A DNA stretch of 28,792 bases from Fragilaria radians (Eukaryota > Bacillariophyta > Fragilariophyceae > Fragilariales > Fragilariaceae). Every line of letters starts with the position of its first letter. Position 1 is the stretch's first letter. The position numbers were made by a program, and so were the translations under genes. The stretch spans positions 1-28,792 of the forward strand of contig CAAAJI010000616.1 in the NCBI GenBank assembly GCA_900642245.1, in the 5' to 3' direction. The notes under the pieces were generated by a model that ran no database searches, was not told where the DNA came from, and saw nothing but the letters and a program-made list of their open reading frames with translations. Below, in pieces: positions 7,376 through 15,307 of the stretch.

Positions 7376-9142
7376 ATGCACGGATATAAAGCACTCGCGG
7401 TGACGCTCGCGGCAACCACGCTGATGGGCGTCTCGCCCGTCGAAACCTACAGCCAGGCGCAGCTCGCGCTGCTCGACCCGTCGGCCCGCATGGCGGGATT
7501 ATGCGGGGGACGCGACCGCGCCGGATCGATGCGCGCCATGCTCACGGTTGCGGCGGCCGCGGTCCAGGCCGATGCCAGCGCCGCCGTCCCGCTCTACGAC
7601 GGCCTCGGCAAGATCGACTTGCCGATCACCACCGCAAATCCCCAGGCCCAGCGTTATTTCAACCAGGGCATGGGCTTTTCCTACGGCTTCAACCATGCCG
7701 CGGCGATCGCTTCGTTCCGCGCCGCGCAACGGCTCGATCCGACCTGCGCGATGTGCTGGTGGGGCGAGGCGATGGCCCACGGCCCTAACATCAACGCGCC
7801 GCTGACGCCTGATGCCAACCGGCTGGCGCTTGCAGCCCTGGCGCGGGCGCAATCGCTGTCGGCCAATGTGACCCCGCCCGAGCGCGCGCTGATCGTGGCG
7901 ATGGCCCGGCGCTATTCGGACAAGCCCGACGCGGTCCGAGCGACACTGGACGGCGCCTATGCCGACGCGATGCTCACCGTCGCGCGTTTCTATCCCGCGC
8001 ATGACGATATCGCCGTGCTGGCCGCGGAGGCGGCGATGGACACGCTGCCGTGGGATTATTGGCAGCCCGACAAGCAATCCGCCAAGCCCCGCCTTGCCGA
8101 GGCAATCAGCCTGGTCGAGCGGGTCTACGCCCGCAATCCCGGCCACCCCCAGGCCCCCCATCTGTACATTCACCTGATGGAGAACGGCCCCGACCCCAGG
8201 CGCGCCGAGGCCGCCGCGGACCGCCTGGCCGCCGGGCTGGCCCGCGATGCCGGGCACATGGTGCACATGCCGGCGCACATCTATTACCGGCTCGGCCGCT
8301 GGAAGGATTCGATGCGCGTCAATGTCGACGCCGCGCGGCTGGACGAGGCCTACATCCGCGCTTCGAACGACCGGGGCCTCGTGCGCTTCGGCTATTATCC
8401 GCACAATGTGCACTTCATCGTCTCGTCGGCGCAGATGGCGGGGGACTTGCCGACCGCGATCCGGGAATCGCGCCGGTTGGCGACGATTGTCGATACCGAG
8501 ACCGCGACCCAGGTCGCCTGGATCCAGGCGATCCACGCCGCGCCTTATTTCGCCGCGCTGCAATTCGCCTCGCCGGGCGAGGTGCTGGGCATGGCAGCCC
8601 CCGACCGGCGCCTGCCCTATGTCCGGGCAATGCGTCATTACGCCCGCGCCGTGGCCTACGCCCAGCAACGCAACGCGCGGGCCTTCGACCGAGAAATCGC
8701 CGAGCTCGAGCGCATCGGGCGATCCGCCGAGCTCAAGCCGATGGTCGACCAGGGCGTTCCGGCGCCGGACCTGATCGCCCTTGCCAACTCGGTCGCGCGT
8801 GCGCGGCTGGCCGCGGCCCAGGGGCATCACGCACGGTCGATCGACCATTACCGCAGGGCGATCGAGATCGAGGACCGCATTCCCTACATGGAGCCCCCTT
8901 ACTGGTATTATCCGGTGCGCCAGTCGCTCGGCGCCGCCCTCTACCGCGCCGGCCGCTTCGACGAATCCCGGGCGGCGTTCACCGCTGCACTGGCCAAGGC
9001 CCCCAACAACGGCTGGGCACTCTACGGCCTGGCCGCATCGGAACGCGCACTCGGCCGCCGGGCCAACGCCGCCGCGGCGCAAATGGCTCTGAACAAGGCC
9101 TGGTCGGGCGATCCGCGTTGGCTTCGAATGGAGCGGCTCTAG
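7376..9142 (+). CDS. Exported tetratricopeptide-repeat protein with His-rich patches
   Basis: A 588-residue TPR protein of unknown function. The first 26 residues (MHGYKALAVTLAATTLMGVS) look like a signal peptide, and helical repeats fill the remainder (for example PQAQRYFNQGMGFSYGFNHA and YYPVRQSLGAALYRAGRFDE). Unusual conserved-looking features are a CxxC (Cys124, Cys127, CAMCWWGEAMAHGPNIN) and clustered histidines: His257, His262/His266 (PHLYIHLMENG), His294/His297/His301 (AGHMVHMPAHIYYRLG) and His343/His346 (YPHNVHF). These suggest metal or ligand binding, but this is inference. GGGGGAG precedes the ATG. The gene has its own promoter and ends 11 nt from the convergent PHA depolymerase. 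Similar TPR proteins are widespread, but I know of no assigned role. Confidence 0.85.
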   Translation: MHGYKALAVTLAATTLMGVSPVETYSQAQLALLDPSARMAGLCGGRDRAGSMRAMLTVAAAAVQADASAAVPLYDGLGKIDLPITTANPQAQRYFNQGMGFSYGFNHAAAIASFRAAQRLDPTCAMCWWGEAMAHGPNINAPLTPDANRLALAALARAQSLSANVTPPERALIVAMARRYSDKPDAVRATLDGAYADAMLTVARFYPAHDDIAVLAAEAAMDTLPWDYWQPDKQSAKPRLAEAISLVERVYARNPGHPQAPHLYIHLMENGPDPRRAEAAADRLAAGLARDAGHMVHMPAHIYYRLGRWKDSMRVNVDAARLDEAYIRASNDRGLVRFGYYPHNVHFIVSSAQMAGDLPTAIRESRRLATIVDTETATQVAWIQAIHAAPYFAALQFASPGEVLGMAAPDRRLPYVRAMRHYARAVAYAQQRNARAFDREIAELERIGRSAELKPMVDQGVPAPDLIALANSVARARLAAAQGHHARSIDHYRRAIEIEDRIPYMEPPYWYYPVRQSLGAALYRAGRFDESRAAFTAALAKAPNNGWALYGLAASERALGRRANAAAAQMALNKAWSGDPRWLRMERL

Positions 9143-9153
9143 GCGCGCGCTGC

Positions 9154-10371
9154 TTAGTCGTTGGCGGCGATGAATTTCTCGAGCGCCGGGGCAATCCGGT
9201 CGCGCCATTTGCCGCCGTTGAAAATGCCATAATGGCCGACGTCCTTGGCCATGTAATAGACCTTCTTGTCGGCCTTGAGCTTGGTCGCCAGGTCGAGCGC
9301 CGCCCGGGTCTGGCCAAGCCCTGAAATATCGTCCCGCTCGCCCTCGATCGCGAGCAAGGCGGTGCGCGTGATCGCCGCCGGGTCGACCCTGCGGCCGCGG
9401 TGCATCATCTCGCCCTTGGGCAGCAGGTGGCGCTGGAAGACGACGTCGATCGTCTGCAGGTAAAACTCCGCCGCCATGTCCGCCACTGACCGATATTCGT
9501 CGTAAAAATCGCGCGTCGAATCGGCGCTTTCGTCGTCGCCGACCACCAGATGCTTGAACATCTCCCAATGCGAAATGAGGTGCGAGCCAAGGTTCATCGT
9601 CATGAAGCCGGCCAGTTGCAGGAACCCCGGATAAACCTTCCGCCCGGTCCCCGGATAGATCATCGGCACGGTGGCAATTACATTGCGCTCGAACCACGCG
9701 TGCGGGCGCTCGGTAGCAAGCGTGTTGACCGCGGTCGGCGCCTTGCGCGGGTCGATCGGCCCGCCCATCATCGTCAGGCTCTTGGGCGTCGCGGGATGCT
9801 TGTCGCCATTCATCAGCGCGACCGTGGCGAACGCCGGGACGGCCGGCTGGCACACCGCCAGCATGTGCGCGCCGGGGCCGATCTCCTCGAGGAATTCGAT
9901 CAGATAATCGATATAATCGTCGAGGTCGAAGCCGCCCTTCTCGATCGGCACCAGCTTGGCGTCATGCCAGTCGGTGATGAATACATCATGCTTGGGCAGC
10001 ATCCGGTCGACGGTGCCGCGCAACAGGGTCGCGAAATGGCCGGACATCGGCGCCACGATCAGCAGCCTCGGCTGGCCCGTCACGCCTTCCTTCCTGAAAT
10101 GCTTCAGGCGGCCGAACGGCTTGGTCAGCACGATCTCCTCGGTGACCGCGACCACCTTGCGCCCGACCGCAACCTCCTTGATCCCAAAGTCGGGCTTGCC
10201 CCGGGGCGCCGCCGCATGGGCGAACACATCGAGGCTCGCGGCTACGATCGGCCCCATGCCCCCGTAGGACCAGGGATTGGCGGGATGTTGCAACCATCCA
10301 GCACCCATGGAAGCGGCCCGGCCAGCACCTGCGAGCAGCGAGCGTTGCACTTCATAGGCGTCGTATAGCAT
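9154..10371 (-). CDS. phaZ: Intracellular polyhydroxyalkanoate depolymerase
   Basis: A 405-residue intracellular PHA depolymerase, which mobilises stored polyhydroxybutyrate granules. It begins MLYDAYEVQRSLLAGAGRAA, the usual N-terminus (W/Y-x-x-Y-E-x-x). The nucleophile is Cys174 in HMLAVCQPAVPAFA, the cysteine lipase-box variant characteristic of the intracellular PhaZ class, and the C-terminal PHB_depo_C segment carries EGERDDISG and the histidine in DVGHYGIFNGGKWRD. GAGGA about 7 nt before the ATG at 10371 fixes the start; the longer frame to 10473 adds unrelated residues. No PHA synthase or phasin is adjacent. The upstream region is TGC/GCA-rich, which may matter for PhaR-type control. 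Confidence 0.93.
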   Translation of the reverse strand: MLYDAYEVQRSLLAGAGRAASMGAGWLQHPANPWSYGGMGPIVAASLDVFAHAAAPRGKPDFGIKEVAVGRKVVAVTEEIVLTKPFGRLKHFRKEGVTGQPRLLIVAPMSGHFATLLRGTVDRMLPKHDVFITDWHDAKLVPIEKGGFDLDDYIDYLIEFLEEIGPGAHMLAVCQPAVPAFATVALMNGDKHPATPKSLTMMGGPIDPRKAPTAVNTLATERPHAWFERNVIATVPMIYPGTGRKVYPGFLQLAGFMTMNLGSHLISHWEMFKHLVVGDDESADSTRDFYDEYRSVADMAAEFYLQTIDVVFQRHLLPKGEMMHRGRRVDPAAITRTALLAIEGERDDISGLGQTRAALDLATKLKADKKVYYMAKDVGHYGIFNGGKWRDRIAPALEKFIAAND

Positions 10372-10516
10372 CCAGTTTCCTCGGGAGTTGGTTCGGAGAA
10401 GGAACGAGACTGGACCGCAAAAGCTCCCTCCGCAAGGCAAATGCTGCCCGATGCTGCAACGCACGCACTGCATTGCGGCAATTGAGGCACGGGCGACACA
10501 CTGCTAGGCCGATGCC

Positions 10517-11971
10517 ATGGCAACCCGTCCCGAACCGCCCAAGGCGAAGAACCTCTCCGGCCTGCGCATGGTGTGGGGCTATGCCGCCCGCTACCGCGCA
10601 CAACTGGTCGGCGCGGCCATTGCGTTGTTGATCGCCGCTGCCGCCACGTCGGCCGTACCCTATGCCTTCAAGCTAATCATCGACCGCGGCTTTTCCGGCG
10701 GGGGCGACATCGCCCGCTGGTTCCAATATCTGCTGATGCTGGTCATCATCATGGCGCTCGCCACCGCGGTCCGCTTCTACTTCGTCAGCTGGATCGGCGA
10801 GCGCGTCGTGGCCGACATCCGCCTCGCGGTGCATCGCAACCTGCTGCGCCTCGCCCCCGGTTTCTTCGAGGAAAACCGCCCGGCCGAAATCGCCAGCCGG
10901 ATTACCGCGGACACCACCATCATCGAGCAGACCGTCGGCACCACCATCTCGGTCGCCCTGCGCAATATCGTCATGGGCACCGCCTGCGCGGTCATCCTGT
11001 TCTTCCTCGCTCCTGCCCTCGCCTCCCGCCTGCTGATCGCAATCCCGCTGATCGTCATTCCGCTGGTGCTGCTTGGCCGCAAGATTCGCACCATCTCGGT
11101 CAGCAGCCAGGACCGCATCGCCGACGTCGGCACCATCGCCAGCGAAGTGCTCGGCGCCATGAAGATCGTCCAGGCCTACAACCAGCAGGGCCGGGAGGCC
11201 GAGCGCTTCACCCTCGCCACGGAAGCCGTCTTCTCGGTCGCCAAGAAGAGGATCCTGCTGCGCGCGATCATGACCGCAGTCGTTATCGCCCTGATGTTCG
11301 CCGCGATCACGATGATCATCTGGAAGGGGGCTACGGACGTCGCCGAGGGCCGCATGAGTGGCGGCACGATCGCCGCCTTCGTGCTGTACGGCGGACTGCT
11401 CGCGGGCGCATTCGGCGCCCTCAGCGAAGTCTATGGCGACCTGCTCCGCGCCGCCGGCGCTTCTGAGCGGCTCGGCCAATTGCTCAGCGCCAAATCCGAC
11501 ATCACCGCCCCCGCCAACCCGGCCGCGATGCCCGTTCCGTCGCGCGGCGCACTCGAGTTCGAGCGCGTCGGCTTCCGCTACCCGACCCGGCTCGAAGTGT
11601 CGGCGCTGCACGATTTCTCGCTCAAGGTGCGCCCCAATGAGCGGCTCGCCGTGGTCGGGCCCTCGGGCGCCGGGAAGACCACCCTTTTCCAGCTGGCCGA
11701 GCGCTTTTACGATCCGCAGGAAGGCCGCGTGCTGCTCGACGGTATCGATCTCAAGCTGGCCGACCCCGCCGACGTCCGCCAGCGCATCGCCATGGTCCCG
11801 CAGGAGGTTGTGATCTTCGCCTCCTCGGCCCGCGACAATCTGCGGTACGGCAATTGGGACGCGAGCGAGGACGAGATCTGGGCCGCGGCGCGCGATGCCA
11901 ATGCCGAGACCTTCCTCCGCCAGCTCCCCGACGGCCTGGATACCTTCATGGGCGAAGGCGGGGCCCGCCTG

Positions 11972-12003
<32 letters not shown>

Positions 12004-12289
12004 TCGCGCTTTGCTGCGCCGCGACGCGCCGTTGCTCTTGCTCGACGAAGCAACCAGCGCATTGGACGCCGAGAGCGAGGCTGCGGTGCAGGTCGCCCTC
12101 CAGCGGCTGATGGAAGGCCGCACCACGATCGTCATCGCCCACCGCCTCGCTACCGTCCGGGCCGCCGACCGCATCATCGTGATGGACGGCGGTCGCATCG
12201 TCGAGGAGGGGAGCCACAACGCGCTGGCCTCGGCCGGCGGCCTCTACGCCCGCCTCGCCCGCCTCCAGTTCCAGGGCGAAGCGGCCTGA
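10517..12289 (+). CDS. ABC transporter, fused permease/ATPase (MsbA/lipid-export-like)
   Basis: A 590-residue half-transporter expected to act as a homodimer in the inner membrane. An N-terminal six-helix exporter domain (about 25-320) includes intracellular loop motifs such as VVADIRLAVHRNLLRL and FFEENRPAEIASRITADTT. The nucleotide-binding domain follows: Walker A GPSGAGKTT at 381-389, Q-loop in MVPQEVVIFASS, signature LSGGQRQ at 485-491, Walker B LLLLDEATSALD with catalytic Glu511, and H-loop IVIAHRLATVRAADR. This matches type IV exporters of the MsbA/'ABC transporter transmembrane' group; lipid A or drug export is possible, and the substrate is undetermined. The N-terminal tail before the first helix is short. 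The ATG at 10517 has no strong ribosome site. Confidence 0.93.
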
Positions 12290-12291
12290 AT

Positions 12292-12319
12292 TTGCCACTT
12301 CCGCAAGCCCGTATATAGT
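12292..12319 (+). promoter_or_regulatory. Sigma-70-type promoter for exported alpha/beta hydrolase
   Basis: TTGCCA (12292-12297, 5/6 to TTGACA), a 16-nt spacer and TATAGT (12314-12319, 5/6 to TATAAT), immediately after the ABC transporter stop. It leaves about 18 nt of leader before ATG 12344. Confidence 0.6.
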
Positions 12320-12343
12320 CGCTTCCAACCGGGGGGTGGCGTC

Positions 12344-13186
12344 ATGAAGGACAAGTTTCTCGCAATAGTGTCAGTTGCGGCGATCATGCTTGCGTCGCCA
12401 ACACTCGCACGGGCAAAGGGCGCCCCCGGAAAGCTGGTGCAGCTCAACGGCATCACTATGCATTATGAGGAGCGGGGCAAAGGCGAGCCCTTGCTGCTGC
12501 TCCATGGCTTCGGGATGTGCGGACCCGGCGATTGGGGCGATCATTTCGCCGAGCTCGCCAAGACCTATCGAGTTATCATGCCGGATTTGCGCGGCCATGG
12601 ATGGTCGACCAATCCCTCGGGCAAGTTCACCATGCGCCAATCGGCCGAGGACATTCGCGCCTTGCTCGACCAGCTGGGCGTCAAGAACATCCGTGCCATG
12701 GGCATCAGCGCCGGCGGCATGACCCTGCTGCATCTTTCCATCAAATATCCTGATCGCATTGGCACCATGGCGTTGATCGGCGCAACGAACCAGTTCCCCG
12801 AGCAGGCACGTAAAGTCATTCAAAGCGAGGTTTCCGCGCCCCTTCCCAAGGAGGCGCTGGACATGTTCAACAGCTGCGCCTCACGCGGGCAGGCGCAAGT
12901 GGGCGAACTGATGGGCCAGTTCCGCGGCTTTGCTAGCAGCTTTGACGACATGAACCTGACTCCCGCCGATCTGGCGACGATCAAGGCGCGCACGTTGATC
13001 GTTCACGGCGACCGCGACGAATTTTTCCCCGTCGAAGTCCCGGTCGAACTGTATCGCTCGATCCAGGGCTCGGAACTTTGGATCGTGCCGAAGGGCGACC
13101 ATGTCCCCATTTATGGCCAGCGTGCCCCTGAATTCCTTCGCGTCACCAAAGGGTTCCTCGCCGCCCCCGCCAAGCCGGCACGCTAG
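12344..13186 (+). CDS. Exported alpha/beta hydrolase
   Basis: A 280-residue alpha/beta-hydrolase with a clear Sec signal peptide (MKDKFLAIVSVAAIMLASPT, cleavage likely after LARA at 24). The oxyanion-hole motif HGFG is at 54-57, the nucleophile is Ser122 in GISAGG, the acid is Asp223 or Asp225 in HGDRDEFFP, and the base is His253 in PKGDHVPIYG. Residues 75-85 (YRVIMPDLRGHG) are the classic lid-proximal strand of esterases, lactonases and haloperoxidase-like hydrolases. It acts in the periplasm on an unknown ester-like substrate. A canonical-looking promoter precedes it, and MsrB, also exported, follows 42 nt later. Confidence 0.9.
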   Translation: MKDKFLAIVSVAAIMLASPTLARAKGAPGKLVQLNGITMHYEERGKGEPLLLLHGFGMCGPGDWGDHFAELAKTYRVIMPDLRGHGWSTNPSGKFTMRQSAEDIRALLDQLGVKNIRAMGISAGGMTLLHLSIKYPDRIGTMALIGATNQFPEQARKVIQSEVSAPLPKEALDMFNSCASRGQAQVGELMGQFRGFASSFDDMNLTPADLATIKARTLIVHGDRDEFFPVEVPVELYRSIQGSELWIVPKGDHVPIYGQRAPEFLRVTKGFLAAPAKPAR

Positions 13187-13228
13187 CCATTCCGCATCCA
13201 TTCACGCGCATCATGCGTATCTGACGGC

Positions 13229-13723
13229 ATGACCAATTACCTCACGCGCCGCCAATTGCTCGGCACCGGCGGCCTTGCCCTCGCGGCCGTCGCGACAATC
13301 GGCTGCGGCAGTCGTTCCAATGCGGCTTCGGCCAGATTTGCGATCAACAAGAGCCCCGCCGAGTGGAAGAAGCAGCTCGGACCCGAGCGTTACGCAATCC
13401 TTCGCCAGGCCGGCACCGAGCGGCCCTACAGCTCGCCGCTCAACAAGGAAAAGCGCCGCGGCATCTATGTTTGCGCGGGCTGCGACCTGCCCGTCTTCCC
13501 GTCGACCGCCAAGTTCGAGAGCGGTACCGGCTGGCCCAGCTTCTGGCGCGAATTTGCCGGCAACGTCGCCTACAAGAAAGACACGTCGCTGTTCATGGAT
13601 CGCACCGAGGAACATTGCCGGCGCTGCGGCGGGCATCTCGGACACTTGTTCGACGACGGCCCCAAGCCGACCGGCAAGCGCCACTGCATCAACGGCCTGT
13701 CGCTCAAGTTCCGTCCCGCCTGA
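13229..13723 (+). CDS. msrB: Peptide-methionine (R)-S-oxide reductase MsrB, Tat-exported
   Basis: A 164-residue MsrB that reduces methionine-R-sulfoxide in proteins. The zinc ligands are Cys82/Cys85 (VCAGCDLPVF) and Cys130/Cys133 (HCRRCGGHLGHLF). The substrate pocket SGTGWPSFW is intact, and catalytic Cys153 lies in GKRHCINGLSLKF. The N-terminus MTNYLTRRQLLGTGGLALAA is a twin-arginine leader (Arg7-Arg8), so the enzyme should repair periplasmic proteins after folding in the cytoplasm. Cys26 at the end of the leader gives a poor lipobox, so lipidation is uncertain. No resolving cysteine is obvious outside the zinc ligands, implying reduction by an external thiol partner. It converges on the third exbD gene with an 18-nt gap. 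Confidence 0.94.
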   Translation: MTNYLTRRQLLGTGGLALAAVATIGCGSRSNAASARFAINKSPAEWKKQLGPERYAILRQAGTERPYSSPLNKEKRRGIYVCAGCDLPVFPSTAKFESGTGWPSFWREFAGNVAYKKDTSLFMDRTEEHCRRCGGHLGHLFDDGPKPTGKRHCINGLSLKFRPA

Positions 13724-13741
13724 CCGCCGGCGCCCGACCTG

Positions 13742-14155
13742 TCAGAATCGCCGATAGGCCTCGTTCCCGACGAACCCCATTTGCGTGATTTCGGCACGCT
13801 TGGTCATCGCCAGCACCTCGTCGACCCGCTCGTAACGCGCCATCGGGTGGGGTTGAAGATGAAGTTCGGGTTGGGGCTGCATCATCCCCGACGCGCGTAA
13901 GGTGACAATCAACGTGGCATCGTCCGCTACCGCGCCATTCCACCGCGCGACGCCGTCGGGGGCAATGGTCAGCAGGTTGCGAACCGGATCAAGCCGGAGT
14001 TCCGCTGGCGGCCTGCCCGGAAGGTCGATCTTCACTGCATTAGTCTGGATCGGGATGGTGATGATGAACATGATGATCAAAACCAGCAGGACGTCGATCA
14101 GCGGCGTCATGTTGAGTTCCATCATGGGCGGAGTTTCGCGAACGGCTAGCGGCAT
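13742..14155 (-). CDS. exbD: ExbD/TolR-type biopolymer transport protein (third paralogue)
   Basis: A 137-residue ExbD: a short cytoplasmic tail, one membrane helix with the proton-carrying Asp21 (MNMTPLIDVLLVLIIMFIIT), and a periplasmic domain ending MGFVGNEAYRRF. It is closely similar to the neighbouring ExbD at 14294-14725 (shared PELHLQP, VDEVLA, TKRA and MGFVGNEAY), so the pair arose by duplication. The ATG at 14155 is chosen because GGAGGTG lies 5 nt upstream; longer frames start inside the upstream palindrome. An intrinsic terminator separates it from the tonB operon, so it probably has its own promoter, with a Fur-like palindrome just upstream. It should join an ExbB-ExbD proton channel, perhaps for a different receptor set. 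Confidence 0.92.
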   Translation of the reverse strand: MPLAVRETPPMMELNMTPLIDVLLVLIIMFIITIPIQTNAVKIDLPGRPPAELRLDPVRNLLTIAPDGVARWNGAVADDATLIVTLRASGMMQPQPELHLQPHPMARYERVDEVLAMTKRAEITQMGFVGNEAYRRF

Positions 14156-14171
14156 CGTCACCTCCATATCG

Positions 14172-14192
14172 TCATGAGATAACGTCTCATGA
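14172..14192. promoter_or_regulatory. Perfect 8-5-8 palindrome, Fur-box-like operator candidate
   Basis: TCATGAGA (14172-14179), the spacer TAACG, and TCTCATGA (14185-14192) form perfect arms 16 nt upstream of the third exbD start. The core ATGAGA-N5-TCTCAT matches the outer twelve positions of the classic gammaproteobacterial Fur consensus (ATGAGAAT-N-ATTCTCAT) but not its centre. A TTGACC that could be a -35 element lies 11 nt upstream on the minus strand (14209-14204), which would place the palindrome over the -10 region. The identity of the binding protein is inferred. Confidence 0.55.
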
Positions 14193-14244
14193 ATAATCGA
14201 GGCGGTCAAGCGGTCACGAACCCGCTCGTTCGATGCCAATGAAA

Positions 14245-14270
14245 AAGGGCGGCCCCGCAGGACCGCCCTT
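14245..14270 (-). terminator. Intrinsic terminator ending the tonB-exbB-exbD-exbD operon
   Basis: Read on the minus strand, AAGGGCGG and CCGCCCTT are perfect arms around a 10-nt loop, followed by further Ts and then C. It lies 24 nt after the stop of the second exbD and before the leader of the third, so it splits the cluster into two transcripts. Confidence 0.85.
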
Positions 14271-14293
14271 CTATTTTCACTCTCGCTCGAAAT

Positions 14294-14725
14294 TTAGAAC
14301 TTCATATAGGCTTCGTTGCCGACGAAACCCATCTTCTCGACTTTGGCGCGCTTGGTGATCGCGAGCACTTCGTCGACCAGTCCATAGCTCGCCTCGGCTT
14401 CCGGCTGGAGATGCAGTTCCGGCACCGGGTTCATTTGCTGCGACGTATCGAGATAGGCGCGCAGCACTTCCTGGTTCACCGGCGCTCCGTTCCACAAGAT
14501 CACGCCGGCCTGGGTGACGACGATCTTGTTCTTGATCGGATCGACCGGCGGCGGCGTGAGGTTCTGCTGGTTCTGCGGAAGATCGAGTTTCACCGCATGG
14601 CTCTGGATCGGGATGGTAATGATGAACATGATGATCAGGACGAGCAGGACGTCGATCAACGGCGTCATGTTCATTTCCATCATCGGCTCGCCGGATTCAT
14701 TGGAGCTGGTGGTTTGCGTTGCCAT
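14294..14725 (-). CDS. exbD: ExbD/TolR-type biopolymer transport protein (second in operon)
   Basis: A 143-residue ExbD with the pattern EMNMTPLIDVLLVLIIMFII, carrying proton-relay Asp25 in its single membrane helix, and a periplasmic domain ending MGFVGNEAYMKF. The linker after the helix is Asn/Gln/Pro-rich (LPQNQQNLTPPPVDPIKNK). AGGAG lies 10 nt before the ATG at 14725, overlapping the end of the preceding exbD. It is the last gene before the operon terminator. ExbD couples the proton motive force to TonB with ExbB in the inner membrane. In Xanthomonas a second ExbD in the same gene order is dispensable for iron uptake but needed for other processes; an analogous division of labour is plausible here. 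Confidence 0.93.
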   Translation of the reverse strand: MATQTTSSNESGEPMMEMNMTPLIDVLLVLIIMFIITIPIQSHAVKLDLPQNQQNLTPPPVDPIKNKIVVTQAGVILWNGAPVNQEVLRAYLDTSQQMNPVPELHLQPEAEASYGLVDEVLAITKRAKVEKMGFVGNEAYMKF

Positions 14726-14737
14726 TGAGAATTGCTC

Positions 14738-15229
14738 CTAAAGCCGGGTCGTGACTTGGCCCGCAGGCGGTTCGGAAATGAACCCGACCCGTGCGAAGCC
14801 GGCGCGTTGCATGGTGAATACGGCACCGCCAATGCACTTGTACGGGGTGTTGATGTCGCCGCGGATATGCGCTTCGGGCATATTTTCCTCGGTCACATTC
14901 TCGGCCCCGCCAACGGCGGCGATCAGGGTCTCTAGCTTCTCCACGGCACGCTCGAGCAATTGCTCGGAATCGACCTTGGTCAGGTTCCAATAGACTTCGC
15001 AGGTCCCGTTCGGTCCACCCTTGATCGACAGGTTGACGTTCTCCGGCTTGGTCTGGGTCGCTTCGTAGCGAACGCTCGGCAACTGCACCGGCACGGTCTG
15101 CAACACCACTGGAACCGTGATCAGGAAGATGATCAGTAGCACCAGCATGATGTCGACCAGCGGGGTCGTGTTGATGTCGGACATGGGGACGTCATCGTCA
15201 CCGTCCGCTGGGCCTACACTCATTGACAT
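14738..15229 (-). CDS. exbD: ExbD/TolR-type biopolymer transport protein (first in operon)
   Basis: A 163-residue ExbD, diverged from the other two in the cluster. The membrane helix INTTPLVDIMLVLLIIFLIT carries Asp26, and the periplasmic part (about 45-163) is longer, with two cysteines (GTCEVYWN and YKCIGGAV) that could form a disulfide. GAGGGA stands about 9 nt before the ATG at 15229; the start MSMSVGPADGDDD gives an acidic cytoplasmic tail. It follows exbB after a 78-nt spacer that holds a strong hairpin, and precedes the next exbD by 12 nt. It is the likely principal ExbD partner of the single ExbB and TonB. Confidence 0.93.
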   Translation of the reverse strand: MSMSVGPADGDDDVPMSDINTTPLVDIMLVLLIIFLITVPVVLQTVPVQLPSVRYEATQTKPENVNLSIKGGPNGTCEVYWNLTKVDSEQLLERAVEKLETLIAAVGGAENVTEENMPEAHIRGDINTPYKCIGGAVFTMQRAGFARVGFISEPPAGQVTTRL

Positions 15230-15260
15230 GGTCTGGCGTCCCTCGAAAATTCAATTGCGT

Positions 15261-15295
15261 CCGGTCTCCCGGCCCAGCGCACTGCGCCGGACCGG
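15261..15295 (-). ncRNA. Intercistronic mRNA hairpin between exbB and exbD
   Basis: CCGGTC (15261-15266) and GACCGG (15290-15295) pair, enclosing an inner GCGC-ACT-GCGC stem (15277-15287). It starts 12 nt after the exbB stop and ends about 30 nt before the exbD start. No U-run follows, so it is probably an mRNA stability or processing element rather than a terminator. This is a cis-acting RNA element, not a separate RNA gene. Confidence 0.5.
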
Positions 15296-15307
15296 GTGAT
15301 CGAACCT

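Noticed and set aside
8050..9324. 424-codon plus-strand frame overlapping the TPR gene and phaZ
   Set aside because: Arg/Gly/Pro-rich shadow crossing two convergent genes.
7499..9853. 784-codon open frame on the minus strand
   Set aside because: It is antisense to the TPR gene and covers part of phaZ in another frame. The composition is Arg/Gly-rich with no recognisable domain, as expected for a shadow in high-GC DNA.
10673..12328. 551-codon open frame antisense to the ABC transporter
   Set aside because: The ABC gene on the other strand has every expected motif; the antisense product is low-complexity with no family features.
13187..13228. Short ACGC...GCGT palindrome between the hydrolase and msrB
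   Set aside because: Only 4-bp arms; expected by chance in this base composition.
14156..14239. Longer start for the third ExbD (ATG at 14167 or upstream)
   Set aside because: GGAGGTG just before 14155 is an excellent ribosome site, and the extension would cover the palindrome and leader.
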